A DNA stretch of 64,000 nt from assembly GCF_028863665.1 (NCBI RefSeq), contig NZ_JARBFX010000001.1:186001-250000 (forward strand), written 5' to 3'. The translations under genes and the position numbers were made by a program. The notes under the pieces are model-generated. The model did not search any database, had not been told where the DNA came from, and worked only from the letters and a program-made list of their open reading frames with translations. Of this stretch, positions 35,481 through 43,637 are shown piece after piece. Position 1 is the first letter of the stretch. Each line of letters begins with the position of its first letter. The DNA comes from Aquabacter sediminis. Lineage in GTDB: Bacteria; Pseudomonadota; Alphaproteobacteria; Rhizobiales; Xanthobacteraceae.

Positions 35481-36251
35481 TCAGGCACGCGCGAAGGGTG
35501 TCGCCTCGTCCTCCAGCTTCGCTGAAATCCGGGCGGCCGTGTCCTTCATGGCAGCGGCATAGATAGCTGTGCGCTCGGGCTCGCGCGCCACGTCATCGGT
35601 CACCACCAGGCTGATGCTCGCGACCACTTGTCCGCCCCGCAGGATAGGCGCCGCAATGCCGGCGCGACCGGTGCCGATTTCGGAGAGCGTCATGGCATAG
35701 CCGTTCTTCTTCACCGGCCGGAGCTGGTCCTTGAAGGCGGCCCAGGACTCGCAGCCCGCCTCGCGCAAATCCTGCTCGTGGCGCAGATAGAGATTGCGCA
35801 ACACGCGGTCCGGCAGGAAGGCCAGGATGACCTTGGCTGGCGCGCCGCGAAACAGCGACATGGCCGCCCCCCGCTCGTAGCTGGCGCGCGGATGGGGGCT
35901 TGCGCCCTCCACCATGTGAACGCTCATCACGCAGTCGCGAAACCGTCGGCACAGGATGACACTGGCGCTCTGGCTGGTCTCCTCGAGAACCTGCTCCATG
36001 AAGGGCGAGGCCACGCCCACCAGGGGGTCGGTCTGGCGGATGATCCGGTCGAAGCGGATGAAGGCGGGCCCCAGCACGTAGCCCGCGCCGGCCACGGGAT
36101 CGAGCATGCCGGCCTGTGTCAGCTCGCGCACGTTGCGATAGGCGGTGCGCACGGACAGGCCGAGCGTGCGGGCGATTTCCTCCACCGTCCACACCGGACC
36201 ACCCGTGTCGAAGAGTTGAAGAATGGAAAGAAGATGACTTTGACCGCTCAT
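35481..36251 (-). CDS. IclR-family transcriptional regulator
   Basis: A 256-residue IclR-type regulator. The helix-turn-helix is SHLLSILQLFDTGGPVWTVEEIARTLGLSVRTAYRNVRELTQAGML. The C-terminal effector domain includes VASPFMEQVLEETSQSASVILCRR, RGAAMSLFRGAPAKVILAFLP and GIAAPILRGGQVVASISLVV. ATG at 36251 was chosen over an upstream start because the protein then begins as IclR members do. It diverges from the binding-protein gene of the right-hand importer operon, across a 261-bp region with a perfect palindrome. Confidence 0.88.
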   Translation of the reverse strand: MSGQSHLLSILQLFDTGGPVWTVEEIARTLGLSVRTAYRNVRELTQAGMLDPVAGAGYVLGPAFIRFDRIIRQTDPLVGVASPFMEQVLEETSQSASVILCRRFRDCVMSVHMVEGASPHPRASYERGAAMSLFRGAPAKVILAFLPDRVLRNLYLRHEQDLREAGCESWAAFKDQLRPVKKNGYAMTLSEIGTGRAGIAAPILRGGQVVASISLVVTDDVAREPERTAIYAAAMKDTAARISAKLEDEATPFARA

Positions 36252-36384
36252 GACCCCCGCCGCCCGCCGCCAGCCGCGGCGGAACATCTCAAAAGGATAC
36301 TTTATATCATTTCATGAAACTTAGAGTCGCCACCCTTAGGCCGCGCCTGCTCACCAGATAACGCATCTTAGCAAAAAATTGAAA

Positions 36385-36401
36385 TTGCCAAATATTGGCA
36401 A
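36385..36401. promoter_or_regulatory. Palindrome between IclR and binding-protein genes
   Basis: TTGCCAA-ATA-TTGGCAA is a perfect 17-bp inverted repeat in an AT-rich stretch, 111 bp before the binding-protein start. It suits an IclR dimer site and could control the operon to the right as well as the regulator itself. Confidence 0.6.
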
Positions 36402-36512
36402 AATGTACTTGCAAGCCCCCCGCCTTTTGCCCACACTCCCTCCCATGCCGCCCGCAAGAGGCAGCAATCCAGATGGGACCAGCGGCCTGGCCGCGCAGAC
36501 GGTGGAACCGAC

Positions 36513-37502
36513 ATGAAGAACTGGCTTTTCGGGGCGGCCCGCTGCGCCGTCGTGGCGTCCATTGCATTCGGTGCCGTGACCCTGGCGTCCCCTGCGGCCA
36601 AGGCCCAGCAACTGACCGAAGTGCGGGTCGCCATGCTGGCGCCAAGCTCCCTGCTGTGGCTTCACGCCATCGCCAAGGACCAGGGCTTCTATGCCGAGCG
36701 CGGCATTGCGGTGAAGGAACTGACCGCCGCCGGCAGCCCGGCTCTGCTTCAGGCCGTGTCCTCCGGCAGCGTCGAGGCGGGCATCTCTGTGGCGGACCTC
36801 GCCATGCGCGCCATAGACAAGGATGCCCCGGTCATCATTTCCGGCGCAGTCCTCGGCAAGTCCATCCTGCGACTCGTGGGCGGCAAGGGCGTGACGAAGG
36901 TGTCGGAAATGGCCGGCAAGCCGGTCACCGCTGGCGGCGTCGAGGGCGGCACAGCCAATCTCATGCGCTTCCTGCTGCAACGGAACGGCGTGGATCCGCG
37001 CGGCGTGCAGATGGTCGCCATGGCCAATTCCAAGGATCGCGTGGTCGCCCTGCAAAACGGGCAAGTGTCCGGCTCTCTGCTGATCGCCCCCTTCGACACC
37101 ATCGCCCAGCGCGACGGCATGAAGGTACTGGACGATTACACCGAAGACTATCTCCAGACCCCGCTCATCCTGAACAAGGACTGGGCGAAGAAGGATCCGA
37201 AGTCCGCTATCGCTCTCACGCAGGCGACGCGCAAGGCGGCGGCCTTCATCAACGATCCGGCCAACAAGCAGAAGGCCATCGACATCCTGGCCGCCTACAC
37301 CAAGGTGGATCGGGACATCTGCGCGGACTCCTACGCCTTCATCGTGGAGCAGCAGAAGGCCATTCCGGCGGACCTCGGGGTCAGCGCGGCCAGCCTCCAG
37401 AATCTCATCACCATCGACCGCGCCGTAGGGGCCAATCCCGCCTCAGAGAAGCCGTTCGAGTTGTCCCGATATTTCGATCCCAGCTTCCTGGCTGCGAAGT
37501 AG
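36513..37502 (+). CDS. NitT/TauT-type ABC substrate-binding protein
   Basis: A 329-residue periplasmic binding protein. The Sec signal peptide is KNWLFGAARCAVVASIAFGAVTL, cleaved near AKA-QQ. Mature features are RVAMLAPSSLLWLHAIAKDQGFYAERGIAVKEL and VSSGSVEAGISVADLAMRAI, then SEMAGKPVTAGGVEGGTANLMRF, typical of the NMT1/SsuA superfamily. It is the first gene of the plus-strand operon and is separated from the next gene by 220 bp with a hairpin. The permease and ATPase that must serve it lie at the far end of the same operon (42.8-44.5 kb). Confidence 0.86.
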   Translation: MKNWLFGAARCAVVASIAFGAVTLASPAAKAQQLTEVRVAMLAPSSLLWLHAIAKDQGFYAERGIAVKELTAAGSPALLQAVSSGSVEAGISVADLAMRAIDKDAPVIISGAVLGKSILRLVGGKGVTKVSEMAGKPVTAGGVEGGTANLMRFLLQRNGVDPRGVQMVAMANSKDRVVALQNGQVSGSLLIAPFDTIAQRDGMKVLDDYTEDYLQTPLILNKDWAKKDPKSAIALTQATRKAAAFINDPANKQKAIDILAAYTKVDRDICADSYAFIVEQQKAIPADLGVSAASLQNLITIDRAVGANPASEKPFELSRYFDPSFLAAK

Positions 37503-37508
37503 TTGAGA

Positions 37509-37523
37509 GGGGGCAGAGCCCCC
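37509..37523 (+). terminator. Hairpin directly after binding-protein gene
   Basis: Perfect 6-bp stem GGGGGC/GCCCCC with an AGA loop begins 7 nt after the binding-protein stop. Without a T-run it probably reduces read-through into the downstream enzyme genes or protects the 3' end. Confidence 0.5.
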
Positions 37524-37722
37524 CGCGCATTGTCCATACCTGTCCAGCCTGTGACGAAGCCCTGACCGTCGCCGGCCGGATCTGAGCGCCGCCGCAATGG
37601 CACGCCTGCGCGTCCTGCGCGGCGGCGCTCATCCCTCCCCGATCTTCCGCGCGCCGGCCCCGTGTGCCGGAACGACGGTGCTTGGCCCGAAGCTGATCCG
37701 GCCTCCGCTCCCGAGGACCTCC

Positions 37723-38820
37723 ATGACCGCCACCCCCCGAATTCCCACGAGCCTGCTCACCGGCTTCCTCGGCAGCGGTAAGACCACGCTGCTCAATGCC
37801 TGGCTCATGAGCCCGGCGCTCGCCGATGCGGCTGTGATCGTGAACGAGTTCGGCGAGGTGGGCATCGACCACGCGCTGATCGCCTCCTCCAGCGACAACA
37901 CCATCGAGCTGTCCACCGGCTGCCTGTGCTGCACCGTGCGCGGAGATCTGGTGGATACGCTGCGAGAACTCAACGAGCGCCGCGAGCGAGGCGAAGTGCG
38001 CGCCTTCAACCGCGTCTTCATCGAGACCACAGGCCTTGCCGATCCCGTCCCCGTCATCCAGGCGCTGATGACCTTTCCCGTCGCCGGCAAGTTCGCCCTG
38101 GACCGTGTGATCACGGCGGTCGACGGCGTGCAGGGCATGGCGACCCTCGACAATCATCCCGAGGCGGTGAAGCAGGCGGCGGTGGCGGACCACCTGATCC
38201 TCACCAAGTCGGACATCGCCCCGCCCTCCCCCGATTTGCTGACGCGCCTGCGCGCCCTCAATCGCGGCGCGCGGGTGTCCATCGCCTCTCCCGCCAGTCC
38301 GCCGCCCGCCGACAGCGTCGCGGGAACCGCGCTCTATGACCCCGCCGCCAAGAGCGCCGATGTCACCGCATGGCTCAACGCGCAGGCCTATGCGGATGCG
38401 CACGCCAGCCATGGGCACCATCACCATGGCCACCAGCATGATGTGAACCGCCACGATTCCCGCATCGGCTCCTTCTGCCTCTCCTTCGAGGAGCCGCTGG
38501 CCTGGGAGCATGTGGCCCATTGGCTGGACGCTCTGGTGATCGCCCATGGCAATGACCTGCTGCGCGTGAAAGGCATCATCGACGTGGAAGGCCGCGAGCG
38601 GCCCATTGTCGTGCAGGCGGTGCAGCACCTGTTCCACCCCCCGTTCGAACTGAAGGCTTGGCCGGACGGCCCGCGCCGCTCGCAGATCGTGTTCATCACC
38701 CGCGATCTCGGGCGCGACTATGTGGCCGAGGTGCTCGCCACCATCCGCTCCCGCCCGGTCGGGTCCCCGCCGGTGCCCTCGTCCGGCGCCGCCCCGACGG
38801 CGGCCGCCCACCACGCCTGA
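37723..38820 (+). CDS. COG0523 (CobW/ZNG) family metallochaperone GTPase
   Basis: A 365-residue G3E-family P-loop GTPase. GFLGSGKTTLLNAWL is the P-loop, CLCC at residues 67-70 is the family CxCC metal-binding motif, ETTGLADP is the switch region and LTKSD is the guanine-specificity motif. A histidine-rich loop (HASHGHHHHGHQHD, about residues 227-240) can bind metal. The C-terminal CobW_C domain is complete. ATG at 37723 follows GAGGACCTCC. Such GTPases deliver Zn, Co or Ni to client enzymes; the next gene encodes a metal-dependent amidohydrolase, an attractive client. This last point is inferred. Confidence 0.9.
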   Translation: MTATPRIPTSLLTGFLGSGKTTLLNAWLMSPALADAAVIVNEFGEVGIDHALIASSSDNTIELSTGCLCCTVRGDLVDTLRELNERRERGEVRAFNRVFIETTGLADPVPVIQALMTFPVAGKFALDRVITAVDGVQGMATLDNHPEAVKQAAVADHLILTKSDIAPPSPDLLTRLRALNRGARVSIASPASPPPADSVAGTALYDPAAKSADVTAWLNAQAYADAHASHGHHHHGHQHDVNRHDSRIGSFCLSFEEPLAWEHVAHWLDALVIAHGNDLLRVKGIIDVEGRERPIVVQAVQHLFHPPFELKAWPDGPRRSQIVFITRDLGRDYVAEVLATIRSRPVGSPPVPSSGAAPTAAAHHA

Positions 38821-38884
38821 CGTTCAACCTTATCTCATCCGCAAGCCGGGCGTCGACCCGGCGCGCCGACCCTGGAAGGACCCC

Positions 38885-40282
38885 ATGGACTGCCTGATCC
38901 GCAATGGCCTTGTCATCACTCCCAACGGACGCTTCGAGGGCTCCGTGGGCATCAAGGACGGCTTGATCGCGGGGCTCTATGAGCCCGGTACGGAACCCGC
39001 CGCCGAGACCGAGATCGATGCCAAGGGCCTCGCCGTCCTGCCGGGCGTCATCGACATGCATTCCCATCATCGGGAAGGCTCGGAGCCGGGCTTTGAATAC
39101 AAGGACACCATCTACACCTCCACCCGCCAGTGCGCGGCCGGCGGCGTCACCACTTCGGTGGCCATGCCCAACGTGACCCCGCCGCCGAACACGCTCGATC
39201 TGCTGAAGAAGCAGTTCGCCATCTATGAGCGGGATGCGGTCGTGGACTGGAACTTCAATCCGGCCCCCACCATCCTGGAAGAAGTGCCGGCCATGGCGCA
39301 GGAAGGCATCGCGGCCTTCAAGTTCTTCATGGTGGTGGATACCGGGCGCTCCTATCCGCACATGCCGGGCATCGGCGTGCATGACCACGGCAAGATCCTG
39401 GAGATCATGCAGGCCTGCGCCAAGGTCAATGTGCCGCTCATGGTTCATCCGCACGACCAGGCGCTGATGGATGTAATCGAGCAGGAATATTGGGCGCGCG
39501 GCGAACGCGACGCCCTGGCCTACGCCAAGGCCTATGCCGCCCATGATGGCGTGATCTGGGAAACCGCCATCGCCACCCTCTTGCGTCTCCAGAAGGCCGC
39601 CGGCTGCCACCTGCACATCCTGCACACCCAGACCGCCGGCTCCGTGGACCTCATCCGCAAGGCCAAGGCGGCGGGGCAGAAGGTGACCTGCGAACTCAAT
39701 CCCTGGGCGCTGTTCCTGGGCTGTGACTGGTCGTCCATCCAGCGGCTCGGCTCCTATGCCCTGTCCTATTGGGTGCCGGAAAAGAACGTGCCCGGCCTGT
39801 GGGAAGGCGTGCGCGACGGCACCATCGACATCATCGCCACCGACCACGCGCCACATCTGAAGGAAGAGAAGGAAATCGGCTGGGTGGACGGCTGGAAAGC
39901 CCATACCGGCACCCCCTCCACCCAATTCTATCTCTCCATGTTCCTGACCGCCGCGCGCGAGGGCAAGCTTTCGCTGGAGCGCGTGGTGGAAGCCTGCTCG
40001 ACGGCGCCGGCGCGGCTGTTCGGCCTGGAAAAGAAGGGCGCCATCGTGCCCGGCAACCATGCCGACCTGGTTTTGGTGGATCTTGACCAGGAATATGAAG
40101 TCCGCGACGAGGACGTGCTCTCGCTGACCGGTTGGAGCCCCTATGCCGGCCGCAAATTTACCGGAAAGCCGGTCCGCACGCTGGTGCGCGGCCGCACCGT
40201 CTATGTGGACGGGCAGGTGGTGGGCGAGAAGGGCTACGGCAAGCAGGCCATCGCCAAGCAGCCGCCCCGCGCGAAGGCCTGA
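38885..40282 (+). CDS. Cyclic amidohydrolase (dihydropyrimidinase/allantoinase/dihydroorotase-like)
   Basis: A 465-residue amidohydrolase-superfamily enzyme with a binuclear metal site: His59 and His61 in DMHSHHREG, Lys146 in AAFKFFMVVD (carbamylated in relatives), histidines in MVHPHDQ and LHILHTQT, and Asp320 in IATDHAPHLKEE. The C-terminal HADLVLVDLDQEYEV is typical of the family. Relatives open cyclic amide rings (hydantoin, dihydropyrimidine, allantoin). ATG follows GGAAGGA. It stops 2 bp before the MmgE/PrpD gene. Its exact substrate cannot be read from the sequence, although the adjacent importer suggests an external compound. Confidence 0.87.
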   Translation: MDCLIRNGLVITPNGRFEGSVGIKDGLIAGLYEPGTEPAAETEIDAKGLAVLPGVIDMHSHHREGSEPGFEYKDTIYTSTRQCAAGGVTTSVAMPNVTPPPNTLDLLKKQFAIYERDAVVDWNFNPAPTILEEVPAMAQEGIAAFKFFMVVDTGRSYPHMPGIGVHDHGKILEIMQACAKVNVPLMVHPHDQALMDVIEQEYWARGERDALAYAKAYAAHDGVIWETAIATLLRLQKAAGCHLHILHTQTAGSVDLIRKAKAAGQKVTCELNPWALFLGCDWSSIQRLGSYALSYWVPEKNVPGLWEGVRDGTIDIIATDHAPHLKEEKEIGWVDGWKAHTGTPSTQFYLSMFLTAAREGKLSLERVVEACSTAPARLFGLEKKGAIVPGNHADLVLVDLDQEYEVRDEDVLSLTGWSPYAGRKFTGKPVRTLVRGRTVYVDGQVVGEKGYGKQAIAKQPPRAKA

Positions 40283-40284
40283 TC

Positions 40285-41721
40285 ATGGCCCACTCTTCCA
40301 GTGTCCACCGCCTGCGCATTCCGCCGGTGGACACCGCCCCCACCATCGCGCAGGCGCTCGGCGCCTTCGCGGCCGGGCTTGCCTTCGCCGACGTGCCAGA
40401 GGCGGCCCGGCAGAATGCGCGCCGGGCGATCCTGGACGTTGTGGGCGTGGCCTTTGCCGGCGCGGACGCGCCTCTCGCCCGAACCGTGCGCACGCAGGCA
40501 TTGGAGAGCTGGCGGGACGGCGCCTGCAGCCTGTTCGGCGCCCCCGCGCGCCTCGTGCCTGCAGGTGCGGCCCATGCCAACGCGGTGGCCGCCCATGTGC
40601 TGGACTTCGACGCCAACTTCAACACCGGCATGGTGTTCGCCCCCGCCGTCCTGTTTCCGGCCCTCCTGGCCGCCGGGGAAGCGCGGGGGGCGAGCGGACA
40701 GACTGTCCTGACCGCTTTCGCGGCGGGCACGGAAGTGGCCTGCGTGCTCGCTTCCGCCTTGTCGCCTGAGCCCTATCGGAAGGACCGTGACAGCCTGTTC
40801 TATCGCGGCTGGTTCAACACCGCCGTGCTCGGCCCCATCGCCGCCGCAGCAGCGGTGTCGCGCCTGCTCGGCCTGGATGCCGAGGCGACCACCCGCGCCA
40901 TCGCCATCGCCGCCGTGCAGGCCGGGGGCCTGCGCATCGGGGTCGGGTCGGACATGAAGCCTCTCCTCGCCGCGCGCGCCAGCGAGACGGGCCTGCGGGC
41001 TGCCTTCCTGGCCGAGGCGGGGGTGCAGGCGCCCGAGAATGCCATTGAAGGCCACCGGGGCCTCATCGCCACGATCAATGGCGGCGGCTGGACGCCCAGT
41101 GCCTTCGCACGCCTCGGAGCTTTCGCCGACCCCGGCACCTCGTTCAAGCTCTATCCCGCCTGCTCCTCCGTGCAGGCGGCGGCCGAGGCGTTGGAAGCCC
41201 TTGTGGCGCACGAGGGCCTTGCCTGGGACGACATCGCCCGCGTGCGCTGCGAGGTCACCTCGCATATCGCCGCGAACCTGGCCTTTCCCCGGCCGCGGAG
41301 CGTCACGCAGGCGCAATTCTCGATGCCCTTCGCGCTCGCCTGCCTGCTGGTGCACGGCCGCTTCGCGGCGGACATGCTGACCGATGCGCGCCTTGCCGAG
41401 CCTGAACTCTCCGCGGCCATGGATCGCGTGGACATGGTCCCCGCCGACCTCTTCGCCGATGAGGCCGACGCGCGCGCCTATCCCGAGGCGACCCGCGTGG
41501 TGGTGACGCTGAGGGATGGGCGCAGCTTCACCCGCCAGCAGGACGCCTCCACCGGCAAGCCGGCCAATCCCGCCTCCTACGCCTTGCTGGACGCCAAATT
41601 CCTGCGCAACACTTCACCCACCCTCGGCACCGAGGGCGCGCAGCGCTTGCGGGATGTTCTGCGCGCTATCGACGCGTGGGACGACGTGCGAACCCTGCTC
41701 GCACGGGGGGCGCGGCCATGA
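40285..41721 (+). CDS. MmgE/PrpD family protein
   Basis: A 478-residue protein of the MmgE/PrpD family, which includes 2-methylcitrate dehydratase and cis-aconitate/iminodisuccinate-type lyases. Family blocks are NARRAILDVVGVAFAGADAPLAR, GAAHANAVAAHVLDFDANF, RGWFNTAVLGPIAAAAAVSRLLGLD and FKLYPACSSVQAAAEAL. Some members epimerise or hydrolyse iminodisuccinate or dehydrate hydroxy-acids, so a role on the ring-opened product is conceivable. It overlaps the next start (ATGA), showing tight coupling to the dehydrogenase. Confidence 0.85.
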   Translation: MAHSSSVHRLRIPPVDTAPTIAQALGAFAAGLAFADVPEAARQNARRAILDVVGVAFAGADAPLARTVRTQALESWRDGACSLFGAPARLVPAGAAHANAVAAHVLDFDANFNTGMVFAPAVLFPALLAAGEARGASGQTVLTAFAAGTEVACVLASALSPEPYRKDRDSLFYRGWFNTAVLGPIAAAAAVSRLLGLDAEATTRAIAIAAVQAGGLRIGVGSDMKPLLAARASETGLRAAFLAEAGVQAPENAIEGHRGLIATINGGGWTPSAFARLGAFADPGTSFKLYPACSSVQAAAEALEALVAHEGLAWDDIARVRCEVTSHIAANLAFPRPRSVTQAQFSMPFALACLLVHGRFAADMLTDARLAEPELSAAMDRVDMVPADLFADEADARAYPEATRVVVTLRDGRSFTRQQDASTGKPANPASYALLDAKFLRNTSPTLGTEGAQRLRDVLRAIDAWDDVRTLLARGARP

Positions 41722-42836
41722 AGGTCGCCATCCTCGGCTCCGGCGCCATCGGCCTTGCCAGTGCCGCCTTGCTTTCGGCCAACGGGCATTCCCCTTGCCT
41801 CTGGTCGCCGTCCGGCGCCGGTACGGCTTCTCTCGGGCCGGTCGCGACGGTGACCTCGACCGGCGCCCATGCGGGCACGTTCGAGGTGACCACTGCGCGG
41901 CGCATCGAAGAAGCGCTCGAGGGGGCCGAGGCCGTGCTGGTCGCCGTGGATGCCGGCGGCCATGGGGCGGTGATGGAGGCGGCCGCCCCAGTCCTTCAGT
42001 CCCACCAAGTGGTGATTGTCGGCGCCGCCCATGCCATGAGCGCGGTCCACCTGTCCGAGCTCCTTGCGGCACGGGGCGTAAGCCTGCCCATCGTGTCCTG
42101 GAACACAACCGCCGCCACCGCTCACAAGACCGGTCTGGCGGCCGTGGACATCCGCACGGTGCGCCCCCGCATCGAGGCATCGGTGATGCCGGCCGCGCTT
42201 GCGGCGCGTGGGCTTGCCCTCTGCCGGGCGCTGCTGCCGGCCCATTTCGAGGCGCGTGCGGACGCGTTGGCCATTGCGCTGTTGTCGAACTCCAATCCGG
42301 TGTTCCATGTGCCGGTGTGCCTGTTCAACATCACCCGCATCGCCCTGGCCGAGACCTGGGCTCCCTATGCGCAGACCACCGCGGAAGTGGGCGCGATGAT
42401 GGAGGCGCTCGACGCCGAGCGTCTGGCCACAGCAGCCGCCTATGGCCATTCCATCCACAGCGTGAACGCCCATTTCCATCGCTCCTTCCGCATCCCGGAA
42501 GGTCCCATGAGCCAGATGTGCGGAGCGCTGGCGGCGGCGGGGCGCGGGCCGAAGGGGCCGACGCGGCTCGACCACCGCTATTTCACGCAGGACATTCCCT
42601 ACGGCCTCTCCTTCACCGAGACGCTCGCCCGGCAAGCCGGCCTTGCCACGCCTGTCCACCGGGCGATGATCGACCTTGCTGATGTCGCGCTCCGGCGCGA
42701 CCACCGGGCGGACAATGTTCTCACCGTGCGGATGGGCCTTCATGCGCTCGACCCCGCACAGATCCTCATCCTCGCCCGCGACGGCCATTTCGGTCCGCAG
42801 GATGCGGCAGATCCCAAGACCACGAGGACGGCATGA
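41718..42836 (+). CDS. Octopine/nopaline dehydrogenase-like NAD(P) oxidoreductase
   Basis: A 372-residue protein. The N-terminal Rossmann motif is VAILGSGAIGLASAALL, and the C-terminal domain has the Octopine_DH pattern SIHSVNAHFHRSFRIPEGPM and YFTQDIPYGLSFTETLARQAGLATPVHRAMIDLADVAL. Opine dehydrogenases join or split an amino acid and a keto acid through a secondary amine. In a catabolic operon the oxidative, splitting direction would be expected. It overlaps both neighbours by 4 nt. Opine use is not demonstrated; family members of unknown function are common. Confidence 0.82.
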   Translation: MKVAILGSGAIGLASAALLSANGHSPCLWSPSGAGTASLGPVATVTSTGAHAGTFEVTTARRIEEALEGAEAVLVAVDAGGHGAVMEAAAPVLQSHQVVIVGAAHAMSAVHLSELLAARGVSLPIVSWNTTAATAHKTGLAAVDIRTVRPRIEASVMPAALAARGLALCRALLPAHFEARADALAIALLSNSNPVFHVPVCLFNITRIALAETWAPYAQTTAEVGAMMEALDAERLATAAAYGHSIHSVNAHFHRSFRIPEGPMSQMCGALAAAGRGPKGPTRLDHRYFTQDIPYGLSFTETLARQAGLATPVHRAMIDLADVALRRDHRADNVLTVRMGLHALDPAQILILARDGHFGPQDAADPKTTRTA

Positions 42837-43627
42837 CACCGCGGCAACGCATCCTGGCCTATCTGGAAAGCAACACCCGCAGCGCGTCACTGGTGCGCGT
42901 TTCGGTCTCCGTCCTGTTCGTGCTGCTGGTCTGGCAGGTTCTGACCACCACTATCGTCACCAACCGCCTCCTCCTTGTGCCCCCGGCGGAGGTGTTCGCG
43001 GCCCTGCTGGTACAGGTGCGCACCGGTGCCGTGTGGACAAATGGGTGGGCCACATGCCTGGCCGTCGGCACCTCCTTCCCCATCGCCGTGCTGATCGGGG
43101 TCGCAGGTGGCCTTGCCCTGTCCTCCAGCCGTCTTCTGTCGCTCATGACGGGGCCGATGCTGACCGCGCTCTATTCGGTGCCGATCGTGGCCCTGGCGCC
43201 GCTTTTCGTGGCGTGGCTCGGCCTTGGCTTTGCCTCCAAGTTCGTGCTGGTGGTGCTGATCGCGGTGTTCCCGGTGCTTGTGACCACCGAGGTGGGCCTT
43301 CGCTCCACCGACAAGAACCTGGTGGACGCCGCCCGCTCCTTCGATGCCAGCCCATGGCAGATCTTCACAACCGTGACCTTCCCCTTCGCCCTGCCCTTCA
43401 TCGTCAGCGGCATCCGCGTGGCATGGGCCCGCGCCTTGGTGGGCATCGTGGTGGCGGAATTCTTCGGCTCGTTCGCGGGCTTCGGCTACGCGATCCTCGC
43501 CGCAGGCCAGACATTCGATACGGCGACCCTGCTCGCCTATGTGATGCTGCTCGGCATCATGGGGCTGATTGGCAGCCTGTTCTTCGAGGCGGTGGAGCGC
43601 CGCCTTGCCCCCTGGCGTCAGGAGTGA
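42833..43627 (+). CDS. NitT/TauT-type ABC transporter permease
   Basis: A 264-residue inner-membrane permease with about six helices. VPPAEVFAALLVQVRTGAVWTNG and YSVPIVALAPLFVAWLGLGFASKF are family blocks, and the ATPase-docking loop is STDKNLVDAARSFDASPWQIFTTVTFPFALP. ATG overlaps the dehydrogenase stop (ATGA). It is assigned to the binding protein at 36.5 kb because both lie in the same operon and no other permease is present. Confidence 0.92.
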   Translation: MTPRQRILAYLESNTRSASLVRVSVSVLFVLLVWQVLTTTIVTNRLLLVPPAEVFAALLVQVRTGAVWTNGWATCLAVGTSFPIAVLIGVAGGLALSSSRLLSLMTGPMLTALYSVPIVALAPLFVAWLGLGFASKFVLVVLIAVFPVLVTTEVGLRSTDKNLVDAARSFDASPWQIFTTVTFPFALPFIVSGIRVAWARALVGIVVAEFFGSFAGFGYAILAAGQTFDTATLLAYVMLLGIMGLIGSLFFEAVERRLAPWRQE

Positions 43628-43637
43628 GGACCGCGCC

